A stretch of DNA of 64,000 bases from Sinonovacula constricta (lineage: Eukaryota; Mollusca; Bivalvia; Cardiida; Solecurtidae), in NCBI GenBank assembly GCA_007844125.1, contig CM017558.1:54723408-54787407 (forward strand), read 5' to 3'. The notes under the pieces are model-generated. The model was not told the origin of the DNA. It ran no database searches and worked only from the letters and a program-made list of their open reading frames with translations. Every line of letters starts with the position of its first letter. The stretch's first letter is position 1. The position numbers and the translations under genes are program-made. This document shows positions 25,483 through 39,152 of this stretch, piece after piece.

Positions 25483-25502
25483 TTACATCACTTGTGATGT
25501 AA
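25483..25502. repeat. 20-bp perfect inverted repeat, unit 2
   Basis: TTACATCAC-TT-GTGATGTAA. The copies at 11048-11067 and 38894-38913 have one mismatch (ttacacc). It could be a protein-binding palindrome or chance. Confidence 0.4.
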
Positions 25503-27755
25503 AAGCCTCGTTTGAAAAACATCAAGTTTGCTTTGTCATTATGATTATGTCAAATGTCACCAACAGTGTAATATTTGAACATTTTAGATGTGTGGATACT
25601 TTGAACATCGAAATTAGTGTATCTGGTCGCCGATTCTAATTATACAAAAGATATGGTAAAATGCGGTTTCTAAAAGTGGAAAGTTATTTTATTATTCATA
25701 CCTTTTAACCTTTACTGCCAAAATAAACAGAGCAAATACGAAAAAGAAAAAAGTTCACATGAATTTGTTTAAAAACAAATAGTTTAGATGAGGGGCCCTA
25801 GACTTAACGTTAGAGCCGCCTATTTGTATCTTCTCAGACCACTCAGCCTCTCAACTCATGGGTACGAGACGAGAATTTAATGTCGGATTGTCTTACCCTT
25901 ACTTTATGCTTATCTTCGCATTTTTTTTTACCAGACTACGTTTATGGAACCTAACGCGGTGCAAAATTCTATAAATTAAATTCATTAAAACTGTTCTAAA
26001 ATAATGTAAGTTATATTATTAGTCAAATTATCACTAGGAAGGAATGAGCCACCAATCTACCATACCACAGAGTGTCTTATTCCCTGTCGGTGGTAAGTAT
26101 GTTGATGCCTATAAAACCATTGAGCCCAGATATATGTGCAGGACTGAGTCAGATCAACATAAGAACTATACACATAACCATGCGTTCCCCTACATCAAAC
26201 TTATATAAATTCAAAACAGGTAACGTATCGTCGAAAGCAGTCAACGAAACAGCAGATTTGGGTTTTTTTTTATTTCATCCTCTCTACTGCATTACAAAAG
26301 ACTGGGCTGGGCTCTTATTTTTCTATGCAGAGTTATCGTTCGTTTTTCTGACATGTACCGCTGTAACAGTCTCTCGCTCATTACGATTCTTAACGTAAAA
26401 GATAGACTTTTATTATGTTTTTGAAGGTTTATGTCTATTGTACTCTTGTTAATTAAATCAAATAAACATTTAATTTGGTATGAAAACTTTAGAGTTCTGG
26501 TATAATTTAGCAATAACTGTGGATTATTTCGGCACTTTTTACCAGAGACAGGTATTCGCCAACAACAACACCGTATATTTAAAACATACACGTAGACCCT
26601 AAAACAACATAAATGATAAAACTGACATCATTTACTTAAACAATATCAAAGAATTCTTCCGTGTCCCATCTATTTTAACAGGCTTTGTTTGTAGCCAAAT
26701 TTCACCTCATGTTTTCAAAGTACCAACCCACGTTTGACTTCACACTTACAGACGAGCTCTAAAGTACGCTGGGCCCATAACAGAGGTTAATAATGTAAAG
26801 AGCCGATAAAGAAGCATTGTGCTGGGTTCTATGGGTTTTATGGTGCCTTGCATTTTATGTAATATGGATTCTGTAAGAAAGGGAATAAAATAATAAAATC
26901 GACATTGTATTTCTGGAACGGTATATTAAGAGATCTTGATACATTTGTCTGGGGAGAATACTTGGAAAATATTCATAGCATTCAATTAACTCTCATCTGT
27001 CCGAGCGTTGTTTCTCGATTTTTACGTTGTTGTTTCCAAACTGATAGACAAAACACGTGGATAATAAAAGATAAAATTATTTTCATGATGCATGCAATAT
27101 GATTGCAAATGAAATTAGTTCTTCAGTATTTGTAAGCATACACGTGTTGTTGTGGGAATACATTTTCATCTTAGATCAAGCAGTTAATCATTAATGAAGC
27201 TTTCCGAAAATCTAGAAATTCCGATATGGTATGTTTTACGGAAACGTTATAAAAAGTCTGTTAAATTTGTTTATTTTTCAGATTGGTCTTAGAAATCCGG
27301 ACAAAATCGTTATAGAACGTCTAGCGATCATGTTTGGTTTCCTCGTCGCGTGATAGCAAAACTGCTTTCTTAAATCTGATAGCAAATAAAGTAGAGGAAT
27401 ATCGTTCTAAAGTGGAATTATCCGGATGCCGTCGTCTCCATTTCGCATTAGATTAAATCCCTATTTTCACAATACTTCATTTAGGTTTTATGAGTTTCAG
27501 ATACGCACCTTCTGATCTATATTACATAAGATTTACAGTATAAAAATATACAAATAGATTAAGACAACCATCAGTAAGCACCAGTATTTGGAGAAAATAT
27601 ATGAAAAAAAAATCTATTAGCAAGAAATAATCCGTACAATTGTTAAAATGATCAGTCTATAATTGTCGAATCATTTATCCTTTTTGTGTACGTCTGACTG
27701 TCAAAGCACTGAGGTGCGTTCATGAACCACCGCCATGTTCGATCATCGAAGATTG

Positions 27756-27977
27756 TTGGAGCGCTCCACAAACCAAGTTTAAGCACCCCACTTGGCCCTT
27801 TTCCCGACTGACCGTTCCAAGGCGGTAACTGATGGTTTTTCTTTATGTGTGTTATGTCTCGTCTCTGTGTTTGTTTGTTTTTCACACTTGCATTTACCTT
27901 GTTTGCCTTTGTCTACTGGTGGATAAAATTTAAATATCTGTTGGAGTTTTGATAGGACCTTTTCTTATTTACCTATC
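27756..27977 (+). mobile_element. 5'-truncated copy of the same short element, unit 2
   Basis: Begins at 'ttggagcgctcc', about 47 bp into the unit 1 element, and ends at the same 3' end (ttatttaccta). Unit 1 at about 13308 ('agattgatctctagaatcg') shows the empty site with a few bases replaced. 5' truncation with a shared 3' end is the usual mark of target-primed insertion. No clear target duplication is visible. Confidence 0.65.
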
Positions 27978-29462
27978 TAGAATCGAATCGTGCATGTATG
28001 GCTGACAATGCCCATCGTTCCAAGCACTATCACTTTCTAAAAGCATTCTATATCCATGACCGAGCATGTATTGAACATTGAATTATGTTGTTAGCGTGTA
28101 GGCTAGGAGGAAATTTATCTTACTTCCAATGGTTCCAAATCTTTGTACTCTTGCATGGACCATGATTAGAAAGAGACAGTGTTAACATGCTTCATTAATT
28201 CGTAGAAAATCTGGCGAGACACGAAACATTTGTCTAGAATCGTAACTAGAAGATTTAATATTGACAGCAATTGATTACTTTTAAATAAAGTATAGCTATT
28301 TAAAAAGACCTCTAGTTCAGCTTTCTTTTTTATTGTTTGTTTTTTAAAAAGTTTATAATTGCAATTTTATTTTGCATCTGTCGTTCATGCACACGTTTAA
28401 AATGATAAATATTTGTAGATCTTTCAACAAAGAAAACAATATTTTCTGTCTGAAGTGTTCTGTTAAATTATATTTCTGAAATGTTGTAATGTTTCAAAAA
28501 TAAACGTGATGAGGGTGCCGTCGCAAAAGCCTATGGTTATGTTATCTTTAACTTTTATTTAACGTAAGTATGTTTTGAAAATGTTCATGAATTTTGTCTG
28601 CATTGTTATACAACTTTACCACTACAGCCAAAATGGCTATTTAAGCGTACCTTCTAAATGTTCTCATTTTTCAAAGACGAAGTATGTGGTAATGATGAAT
28701 TATTTAAAAGCATGTTCTTTCCTGAAGTACCCCGCTCGTTCCACAACGATACCGTTTTCAGTCAAATTCAGCCATGTTGATTGGTCGAAATTATGCCTCT
28801 GACACAATATGTGGTTTCTTTAATGCACAACTGTGATGCAAACTCAGTATTAATTTTAACACATGGATAATAAATAACCAGACTAGAAGAAAAAATATTG
28901 CTTTTCTGAGTCCTGCACTTTTACTTTGTAATGTTTAAAACGTTAAAACATTTGCAGAGTTTTACAAAAACGCATACAACACACAATGGTATGACACTGA
29001 AGACATAGAGAGCAGTTTACTCTTTTTTATATATATACATGAAGACACCTCGGATATTCCCAGACATCTTAAGACGTTCGCATATAATAAATAATAAGTA
29101 CATAACGTGGCTAATTAAAGATACGAAGACTCATGTCGTTGAAAAGTGGAATATTCCACAACTCGCTATTAGATAAAATAATAAAAATGTAATGGAATTC
29201 TTCTTTAGTCATTATTTCCTTATGATGGCTTTAAAAACTTCTTACGATTATATTTTGTATTATATATCTTTCATACAAGCTATCTGAATGTTTCACCGTT
29301 TATGGTAATTATAGATTGCCTAGGACTTTTTTATTACAAGTTCAATCACATTTAAATATCGCAATGCTGAAGCATGTCAAGCCATATTTATCGAGAATGT
29401 TTGTCAGTAGTACCACATTTTGGCAAAATTGTAAATTTATTCAAAAGTGCGTGGACCATTAG

Positions 29463-29564
29463 GAATCTGGAGCTGGTCAATTTATCAAATCTGACTGTCA
29501 TTTTTGTCACGGAGATATTGATCTGGAAGATTATCATGATGGAACTGAAAGGCGACCAGAGTAG
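29463..29564 (+). pseudogene. Possible decayed exon, unit 3 copy
   Basis: Counterpart of 860-961, with the same AG, the same open 33 codons and the same TAG. The continuation beyond the stop carries an extra stop (TAG) that units 1 and 2 lack. The competing frame from 29374 is also open for 93 codons. Confidence 0.2.
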
Positions 29565-30556
29565 ACTGAATTCGTTCACTTGTAGGATTTCTTTGAAAAT
29601 GATAATTGGTCACCATACAACTGTTGATGCTTTGATAAAACTGAGCATAGTTTAACAGACAACCTGGTATCTGTAAATGAGATATATTATGACAGCTGAG
29701 GCAGGCAGGCTAGATCAGGATGTTTTTACATGTACAGAAAACATTTAGAGGTATTTGGTAGAATTATGCTGGAAATATGGCTTCATTGCATAATACATAA
29801 AACAAATACAAATACATGTACAATACAAAGAGAGGGTACTTTGTTGAATTAATACAGAATGCTTCTCGAAAGAGTGAGTGTAAAGAAGTATTTGTGAAGC
29901 CAACCACTTGTGTAAGAAACCGAAAGTAAAGGTAGAAAACATGAAATGAAAAGAATATCCATACTATTTTGTATTTAACTACAGCGACTCGTATATGTAT
30001 TAAGAAAGACAATTGTACCATGAAGGGACCTCATGGCCCAGACTACTCTTTACATGTTACGCTTGATTGTCCCGACATTTACGACTCTTCCAGCCTTACT
30101 CTGAGCCTACATTTTACAACTATTTTACAGATATACTTAGAAATATATTTAGCATCTACTGAGCAAATATCAGATTTAATTAGCTCGTAATCTCTTTATT
30201 GCATTCCATATACTTGGCAAAGCTGCCAGCAGTCTGGTTTCTTCCATTTTCTGTCACTTAATTCCCTGATTTAATCAATTTTCTGTTGCGTAAAACTTCA
30301 ACCGACTCGATTTTAATTTTTGCAGGCAGCTTCTGTATTCCGAAAATCTGATAGCAAGTCAGGAGGGAAATCGCTCTAGAGAAAGGATGTCTGCATATCT
30401 CGTCTTCAATTTTCAAATAATAAAATGTCGTTGATTTTTAAATACATTTATTTAAATTGTTTTGTCTTCCATGAAATATGTTTCTGACTAAATGCGGTTG
30501 AGTCCGAATTTTAAGCCCAAGTAAGCCTTAATGCATCTTGGGAAAGTTTCCTGACA

Positions 30557-30664
30557 ATGGTTGACAATGTGAGAACACAGATCAGTGATTACTTATCACC
30601 AAGCCACAACATGTACTTCCTCATAAAATATGGGATTTTGTCACAAAATCATTTGAGAAAGTAA
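30557..30664 (+). pseudogene. Broken copy of the 71-aa frame, unit 3
   Basis: Counterpart of 1956-2171 and 15833-16048, ended by TAA after 35 codons where the others read on. A second stop follows further downstream in the same frame. This argues that the frame is either not functional or no longer needed. Confidence 0.3.
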
Positions 30665-30855
30665 GGAATAAGGACCCTTGATGGAATTAATGGACCGGAT
30701 GTTAGATTGGAACATGCAAATTTGAGGGTAAACTCTTAAAAGTCCAGGAACAAATTTAGATCACTCCTATAAACATCTTATATCGTTCGTAAAGTAAGAC
30801 TTCATTTAAGCATCCATTAAACTATTTCTTATTTACCTACGAGTCTTGTATTTTA

Positions 30856-31044
30856 TTGAATGTTTCACCTTTTCTCAAAATGTGTATTTTTATACAAATT
30901 AGCTTAATTGTACACCCTTATTTACGAAACCGTCAGAGGACTGAATCCTATATCCCTCTTGGAAAACCCGAAGACGGATGTGCAGAGAAAGAAAATCTAC
31001 CTTATTGCTGCTACCTGACAAATCGGTGCAAACTACAAATGTAG
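30856..31044 (+). CDS. Small cysteine-rich peptide frame (62 aa), unit 3
   Basis: Here the cysteine-rich tail is joined in one frame to an ATG at 30856. The N-terminus is MNVSPFLKMCIFIQISLIVH, a hydrophobic stretch that could act as a signal peptide. The tail has one cysteine, eight residues, a CC pair, six residues and a final cysteine, then KLQM. In units 1 and 2 a one-base length difference puts the hydrophobic part out of frame, so the join may be accidental. If expressed it would be a short secreted peptide. No family is assigned and there is no transcript evidence. Confidence 0.22.
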   Translation: MNVSPFLKMCIFIQISLIVHPYLRNRQRTESYIPLGKPEDGCAEKENLPYCCYLTNRCKLQM

Positions 31045-33788
31045 TTTAATTATATATGCCTAGTTTTATGTCAAAATTCGTATTGTAAAATCAGACCTTT
31101 TTTGCCTTTGAATTGTCATTTTGAGAATCATTGAATACTAGCTAAGACACAAGAGCAACAATAAAAATAGTCAATTTCTGTATGACGTAGGACCCTTAAA
31201 TAAGCAATGATTATCCCAGATAAGAGTCATTGACAGGAAACCATGGACGACATTTGAAAACTGATTTTAGGTTCTTTCATCGGAGAGTTTTTAATCGAAT
31301 CATGTACGTTAAACCTGGCAATATTCAAGAGCACATCCGTTTTAAGCCGCGGGCATCTTTATTTAAACTCAAGTGATTTCTCTTGTAAGCCTATCGACTA
31401 CGCGGTAGTTATTGTAACTTCTCACTTGTTGTAACATCTTTCAACGCTGGTCAGAAGCGTGAAGTGTTTGCATGCTTAACTGAGATTGAGGAACAGCTAT
31501 AAAAACGACTGACATGATTGAAATGATAAACATGTCTGGATTTGAGATTCCAATATATACTTGAAGGGTTTTAACATTATTATACGAGCGTAAATTGAAA
31601 TATTGATCACTAGTTTTGTTTGTCATATTTTGGATAGATTTTATGCGCACGTGAGGATAGTTGTAGATGTTTCAAATATAAGTTTAATTAAGGATTGAAT
31701 GTTATTTTTATTAGATTGATCGTTCATCGTGATAATTAACAGCGCAGGTCTTTAATCTTTATGTACATTAGAAGTTTGAAGTTAGGAAACTGGCGTTTGT
31801 TTCCAAGATGAAATGCACAAAATAATAATCAGAACTTATAATTACAACTTATTACTCATTTTTAAAGTGCCAGTTTTTAAAAATATTGAAGGAATATATC
31901 GTAACTATTTTCCCCGCATATATGTACTACTTATCACCGACAGAAACCGACACGAGTCTTTTATCTCGTTTTGGTCTATGAAATCTGTCTTTAGGAGAAA
32001 AGCGAGTATGTATTCTACAGAGTTTTAAATAATGTGTACTTAAAAGCTAATGTCAAAATTCAAGCCCTAAGCGTTGATTCGCTTCCATGGTTTCCTGATC
32101 ATGGTGTCCAGAAGCTTACGTGGACGCTAATTTTCTTAAATAGATTAATTAAAAGGGCTAAACATAGTGTATGAAATGTTTCCTTTAATGTTTTTAACAT
32201 AATATAAAGTTAATGTGAAATGTTTTATTTAAAATTACGACTTTCGTGATCAACAAAGACCGATGTCACCGCGGCGATTACACGGAATATGGGAAAAGAA
32301 CTGTCTACGAAACCATTCGAAAGGAAAGTCTAGGCAAGGGGTAAATACCACAGGATTGAGTTATGCAGATGGAAAAATAAAACGAAATGTACATTTGAAA
32401 CCAACGTAGTTGATAGTTTCTGGTTTATATTTCTCCTGAAACAATAATATTCGTATATAAAAAAAATGAAGACTGCCTTTATCTTCATATTGTGTGCAGG
32501 CTAAATGAAAAAAAGGATCACGATGAAAAACACCGACAGGGAAATACCAATTTCGTCTAAATGATTTAATATGTTCTCGTTCGTTTCATTTATCTATCCT
32601 TTGCCCTGTAGTCCTCTGTTAGGAAGTATATTCCAGTACCAAACTTTGGCGGAGATCGATCTAGATACATTTAAGAAAATGATATTGGCGGATATACAGT
32701 GAAATGTGCGATGCCCTCTGGGTGTTGCAATATTTATTTTAATTTGAAAAAGAATAAGATAAAGACAAAGAATTTCACACAAATGGCATTCAGTGGTGAA
32801 AAATACAAAGACCTCTCACTCTGTCGAACCATTCCAAGATGGTAACTGTTGGTTTTTCTCTGTGAGTCCTGTCTAAGCATTGTTGTCACTTTACAATAAC
32901 TTGCACTATCCTTTACATAAAAACAGAGTAAACCAAACAGTTACGGCATTGAAAAGGTCAGCCAGCAAAATGACCGCCTGTGGTGCTTAAACCGGATAAT
33001 AGAGCTCGAAATTCATAGTTTATACTTGCTTAAACTAAGTTACATTATGCGACGTTATAAAACTTAAATGTAGAGACGTAAATAAAATTTATAATGTCCA
33101 AATTTTATTTGCAGGAGAAAGTATCATTGTTGTTAGAGCATCCATTTAAAATATTAGATTATAATACATGGGTAGATATTATTTATTAAAATCAGAAACC
33201 AAAGCAAGTCGATCACAATTAGATGCTGATAGTTGTACAGCTAGGAACGAACTGTCAACTATTGTCAACGAACTGTTACCTTTGTGAACAAAAGACGCCT
33301 AGATGTACATCATGACGATGTTTGCCGTCTGATAAAGTGTCAAACAATTATATAGATTAGTTTAAGCCTTTATCCGTCTTGGCAGCTAAACACATAGAAA
33401 TTTGAAATCATTGCCAAGTTATTTTAAAGTTCGTAATTTGATTTGCCTAAGGAATCATTCCTGATAATTATTTAATACCAGTTGTTTAAAACAGCAGCAT
33501 CGACAACAACACAAAACTGCATAGCACCGCAAGCTGCTTTATTATGTATTGATCATATAATAAAATCATGAAAATTATGGACACATTTGGTAAATGCTTT
33601 CAGTAAACACTGAATATTATTCGTGAATTAGTTCCCGGTTCGATCATCAGTGAATAAACTATGGAATAGGTTCACACCTTGGTAATATGTAACAAACCCG
33701 CCGTTCCAAGCAGATATGTTTTAATTGGAAAATACAAGTGCATCATCATGTTAGCGGAAATTAATTTTACAGTGTCAGTCCTTCTCGA

Positions 33789-33917
33789 ATGAGTCTGATT
33801 AAAAGCGTGCCTGGTTCGCATTTTGATTCAAGGAAATCTATCAGCTTATGTGGTATGCGCAACAACTGTCCAGAAGACATTTCAATATGTTATTGTATAA
33901 GCATAGACAGAAATTGA
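33789..33917 (+). pseudogene. Frameshifted copy of the 65-aa frame, unit 3
   Basis: Starts like the other two copies, but one adenine is missing near 33898 ('gtataagc' instead of 'gtataaagc'), which brings in a TGA at 33915-33917 after 42 codons. Confidence 0.35.
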
Positions 33918-36011
33918 TTATAGTAAAATGGGACAGAAAAAGCTATACAACACAAGTTAAATATCAAATAAAGTTAGTCTATTATTAACTATTCCACAAT
34001 GTCTGTTGGAATGATTGGCTTGTCCCACTTGTATCAGATTAACAGAGAAAACATTTTATGAAAACTGGGCCAATACAAAAACAGGACAAAACAGAAATGT
34101 AGTTTTTTGATTGATGGAAGCAGCAATGACAATACGGAATAACAGATCAAATACGGGAAAAAAGACATAATTTTGAGAGAATAAATATGAGAATATTTTT
34201 CAGTTATGTTTTGTGTCATGAGAAATACTTTCCTTTTTCTTCCTGCATTCTTTTTAAAATTTATAAGAAAATATTATTTAACAACTTACTCTTCGATGTT
34301 TTAATTATATAGAGTAATGTTAGCATCATTATCATTATTTCATCTTTTAATGTTTGTACACGACGTGGAAAAATACCCTGTTGATCTCATTGCTTTTTAC
34401 ACGTTTAACAATACACTCCATTAAAATGACACTGTGATTATTTGTGGATAATTTACCCATCCTTACAGTATCTACAAACTTCCAGCAAATAGTGTGACAA
34501 CGACAAGAGGTGGGTTTAATATCAGATAAGAGGGGTTGTTTATTATATGACCGATGTTTGGTAGATTTCTCGTCCCTTTACTAAATCTTTTTACAATGTA
34601 GGTCAACTAAAGTCCGCGCCATGACAGAACGAGACCTTTTCAATTAATGTTAAGGGTTACTAAATCGGAACGATATAAATTACCTTCTGTCTACACAGTG
34701 TTGCAAGATTAGCTTTCTTTTGAGATAAATGCTTACGTTATTCGTGAATAGAAGATTAAATATACGAAGTATCTTATGAATAACAAATATAATAAAATAT
34801 TGATACATATGCATAAGATTGAACTATACGCCCCTGGCAGAATGGTTAATCAACAAACTTTAACTCCATCACCCCTTTGTCCATTATTTCCAAATCATGA
34901 ATGAGCATGATGGAAATTCAGCTAAAATGACTTTGACTTCACAGCTTATATTGGATGACCATGTAACGATATTTCAAAAGTAAGTGACCACGTGATTTTC
35001 ATATTTTAAAACTGTGCAACTTGGCTCAGCTATGAAATACATTTGTGTAATGACGGATGGGCTGTTATGCATTACTTTTCACATGGATATAGTGCGCCAT
35101 AAACAGTAAGAAAAAAATGTTCAAACATTTAACTGCTATGTATGTGTTTGAGACTTTCCTTAAATTGATAACGTTCGAGCCAATGACGTTTTTCAGAAAT
35201 GTGCTTATTTAAAATGTCTCCTGATTGAAAGTATGTGCCATTGTAGGTAGGTTTCAATTTATCTAATTTAGACAAAAATGGTTGCTTTCTGGCGAGACAT
35301 TGCAGCGATTCGAAATCGTTTAGATTTCCCGTAAGAGAACTTTATCGAATTATAGAATCAATAGGAAGAAAACAGACTACTTTGACGGGTCTAGGATGTT
35401 GCGTGGAGAACACTTTTGAACAAACTCATTTGTTTTGTTGCTTTCCGTAAGACAGTTATTGTTATTTTTTCCGTCAAGCAGCACGTAAAAAGACAAAATG
35501 TTCCTTTTATCTCTGTTCACCACTTCGTCGTTTCTTGTGATGAATAACTATAAAATACATTATAATAGGTAAATAGCTTTTAACAAGATTTAACAGCTTT
35601 CCAAAAATAAAATTGATTAGTGTCTGTGCTTTAATGTTTTGAATTGACTTTTCGTCTGATGAAAATGATTTCCAGAAACTATTCGATTATAAAACCAAAA
35701 AAGTGTTATAGAATATGATTATTCTGTCTTTGATGATGATTCCCCAGTATGGAAAAAACATCATAATATGAATTTTTTTTAATATGCAATTCACAAATCA
35801 AAAAATATGTTACATGTAAATATTTGAATCAGGCAGATGTCAGACACTTTTTCAGTACGGTTTCTTGTACAAAAAGAAAAATCGAATAGTTTAAATAACA
35901 AAACACATTAGCTGCATTACAGTACTTAAGTTTTTTCTTTCTTGTAAATTGTACAGTTTATTGATAAACCACTCTTGCATGTGTTAATAATCAAAGATGA
36001 GTTGATATATT

Positions 36012-36233
36012 TTGAATTACAAAACTTCTGTTCTGTTAAATGGCGCTCAGACTTATCGACACCAGCTGAAACAATTGTGGCTTGTTTGCTCGTCTTTGCC
36101 AAAGCTGAACGATGAAACTTTAGAAGTAGTGAATCGATATACTCGTAACTCTGAAAAATATGTGAGTTTAACAAGACAAAATATAAGTATGGGGGAATTG
36201 ATTCTAATTCTGGTATTGACAATCGCAGTATAG
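36012..36233 (+). CDS. Short frame with hydrophobic C-terminus (73 aa), unit 3
   Basis: Contains DETLEVVNRYTR and ends GELILILVLTIAV. An overlapping minus-strand frame (35926-36222) also exists, as is common in such DNA. Frameshifts separate its first half from the unit 2 version, so only the last ~45 codons compare. Coding status is doubtful. Confidence 0.18.
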   Translation: MNYKTSVLLNGAQTYRHQLKQLWLVCSSLPKLNDETLEVVNRYTRNSEKYVSLTRQNISMGELILILVLTIAV

Positions 36234-36689
36234 TTCAATATCCTATTAATGTTGGTGGTGTGTAGCTTTTTTCAAGGGAGGGTTTGTATTGATATATGTA
36301 CACTTATTTCACTGGAAGCGAACTAGAAAATTGATTAAATAATAAGCAGCATTTCTTATATGCATTTAAAATCAAACAAATATTTCTAAATTAATAACGT
36401 TTGATATTTCAGAGGTATATTTCCATGGCGTACCTACACAGTTGTAACTAGTGTTACTAACTTAATATTCGAATCATTTATTCGTAAATAAAGGAAACAA
36501 AACACACTTTTTCAATAAATGATATAAACGTTTCTGTAAGCCCTTCTTTGTACGCTATCTTTACTGTATTTTATTGATTTCCATTTCTGTTTCGGCTCAT
36601 TATGATTTAAATGAGGTGATACGATTTTGCAAGTGTAATTTTATATATATCACGTCACACCAACAAATGAAAATAATTGAACAATCCCA

Positions 36690-36775
36690 TCGTCGGATAC
36701 CCACGCTCGACTATTATAACAGTTTACAACTATAATAGTTTTACTTCATTAGTCGACCGTGGGGTTATCGGTACA
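36690..36775 (+). repeat. Small foldback, unit 3
   Basis: 'cccacgctcgacta' at 36700-36713 pairs with 'tagtcgaccgtggg' at 36750-36763 with one mismatch, and an inner near-palindrome 'aactataatagtt' lies between them. Unit 2 has an empty counterpart, so this may be a small non-autonomous DNA element. No clear target duplication was found. Confidence 0.5.
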
Positions 36776-37615
36776 TTTTCTTTCGTCTTATCGAACTGAA
36801 TAGAACAAAAATTGTCCAATCATAACACTGCTTACAAAATCCACGCTCTTAAGCGTGGAGACTAGAAGTATAATAATGGCAGCGCCACAATCGTTAAACA
36901 GCTTTATTATTGGACTGAAATCTTCATCGGATTATGAAGCCACCAATGAAATAGCATTACCGGAAACGGCGAAAAGTGAAGTAAATATCCCACGGGCGAT
37001 GAATAAAGAGTAACGGAATCTCAGGCCTGAACTATCATACTTATCGTTTAAATACATGCTATAGAAGATTTCTTATTGCTGAATATGATTTCAAGGATGA
37101 CAGAAAAGACAGCAGAGATAACGATGCAGCATACGATCAATGTACACAGTGATTTATCTTGCAGACAGCGGATTTAGACACAACCAGCATACAATCAATG
37201 TACACAGTGATGTATCTTGCAGACAGCGGATTTAGACACAACCTGACTTCGTGGTTGAAGGCTTGATTAAATCAAAGATAAAATATATAGACATCATTGG
37301 GATTTAAGGAGACAAGTCTGCATATTGATTGTCTTTCAGAAAGTTTTACTTTTTAATTTAATTAAAACAAAATGTATAAAAGATTGTGATAAATATAAAT
37401 AAAAAGAATATAACTGTTTAGAATTCATTGACATTGTTTTATTTTCCATTTTGGTCGACGTTTGTATACAATATTAATGACTATAAAGTATAATACTTTA
37501 CATGTAGTACAAATATTTTGTATGTGCAAGTCCATATATCGTAATTAAATCTATTTCAATTACAAAACAGTTTTCATGGTTGTGTTTGTTTCAGCCGCCA
37601 TTGAATTCGCTGATT

Positions 37616-37693
37616 TCGCCTGTAGCCCAGTGGCTGAATTCGCTGATTTCCTCAGCCCTTTTACAGTGTCGGTTCGAGTCCCGGTCGAGGCGA
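37616..37693 (+). mobile_element. tRNA-derived SINE head, unit 3
   Basis: The best-preserved copy. The acceptor-like ends tcgcct/aggcga pair, box A TAGCCCAGTGGC is at 37623-37634, and box B GGTTCGAGTCC is at 37671-37681. The spacing is typical of a pol III internal promoter. 'gaattcgctgatttc' is duplicated on both sides of the A box, which explains the deletion form in unit 1. Confidence 0.65.
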
Positions 37694-39152
37694 GAATTTT
37701 TGTGTGAGTTCTTCCAGATTTTGAACAGCTTTCAGAGATAAAGAAAGCACAAATATACGAGGAATCATGTCTACTCAAGCTCTTGCGTTCTTGACCAAAG
37801 ATCCAAGAAAAAAGACACTAATGATGTTAGTGCTTATATAATGGTCTTGACCAGTTGCAGACTGTTTTATTAGCTAGAATAGTTTTTGATTTTAAAAGAA
37901 CTGATGAAAAATAATGATCTTTTTTCTATGAGTTAAAGGGCTGAAAATAGACACTTCTTGACAGTTTTAAAATTTGAATGTGAATCGATGGCCATCATGT
38001 GTATTTGTATAAAGTTTCACTGCTAAAATATATGAAGTAAATGCATTTCTATACAACTAAGACATCTGGCAAATCCACCAAAGTTGTAAGACTCTTTCAA
38101 GAGGTTAAAACACTCTTAGGGACACAAGTTATGAAGTAAACTGAGAAACTGCGGCATAAAATTAATGCACACAAATAAAAACAGCTACCACATTGGACGG
38201 TCATTCAATAAAATGAACGACAAAAATGCTGCAATAAGCACGAACTAGTTTACTTTGTATATTGTGTATAAAGTTTTTATAATATAAAGCGAAGAAGAGA
38301 TGATTAAAAAAGAGAGAAAATGCATTTTTATAATTTCAATAGTAACCGTGGTGATTGAAATTTAGCATTCGTAATGTAAGGGACTTATATTATCTTCATG
38401 TACATGTATTCGGATTAAAACAAGTTATAATATGTCCGTTAAGAAAAATGCATTAGTATGAGATGTGTCGCACTAGCATTATACAGTCGTAATTTTGCCC
38501 ACTTTGCAAAAATCAAGACATAATTGTAATACATGTGTGTAATATTATTTTACTTTTCCCAACTTAAACGGTTCTACTAACTCTCAGGGGATCTCAAACA
38601 TACCTACTCACCTTTACATTAAGTATGCTGTGGCTGCACGTGCAAACAATCAATATGTCGCCAAGAATCAAACCAAGACCTAACCATTTTATATGGCGCC
38701 TATTACAAAATTTTATCTTCAAGCATCAATTGGCAAGTTAATTAATTAATCATAATTTGATTATATCTAATTTATTGTACAAGCTAACAAAATCGTTTGA
38801 GTTTCGGTTCATTTGGATCAATGATGAACATCCAGGAATGGCATCGGCAACAATAATTGCTTTCTTCTGTATTGCTTTTACACGTTAATATTATTACACC
38901 ACTTGTGATGTAAAAGCCTCGTGTGGAAAACATCAAGTTTGCTTTGTCATTATGATTATGTCAAATGTCACCAACAATGTAATATTTGATCATTTTAGAT
39001 AATTTTATACAAAGGATATGGTAAAATGCGGTTTCTAAAAGTGGACAGTTATTTTATGATTCATTCCTTTTAACCTTTACTGCCAAAATAAACAGAACAA
39101 ATACGAAAAAGAAAAGAGTTCGTATGAATTTATTTAAAAACTAATAGTTTGA

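Larger units (their letters stand above)
13970..28600 (+). repeat. ~14-kb tandem segmental repeat, unit 2
   Basis: This is a direct repeat of unit 1 and unit 3. It contains an extra ~55 bp at its start (13931-13979), lacks the segment matching 1888-1950 (junction near 15811) and the segment matching about 1210-1265 (junction near 15200), and lacks the small foldback found near 8635-8700 and 36690-36775 (junction near 23447). It carries the fullest version of the extra ~1-kb segment (22018-23055) and an inserted short repeat at 27756-27977. Between the small frames annotated separately I see no gene. Confidence 0.93.
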
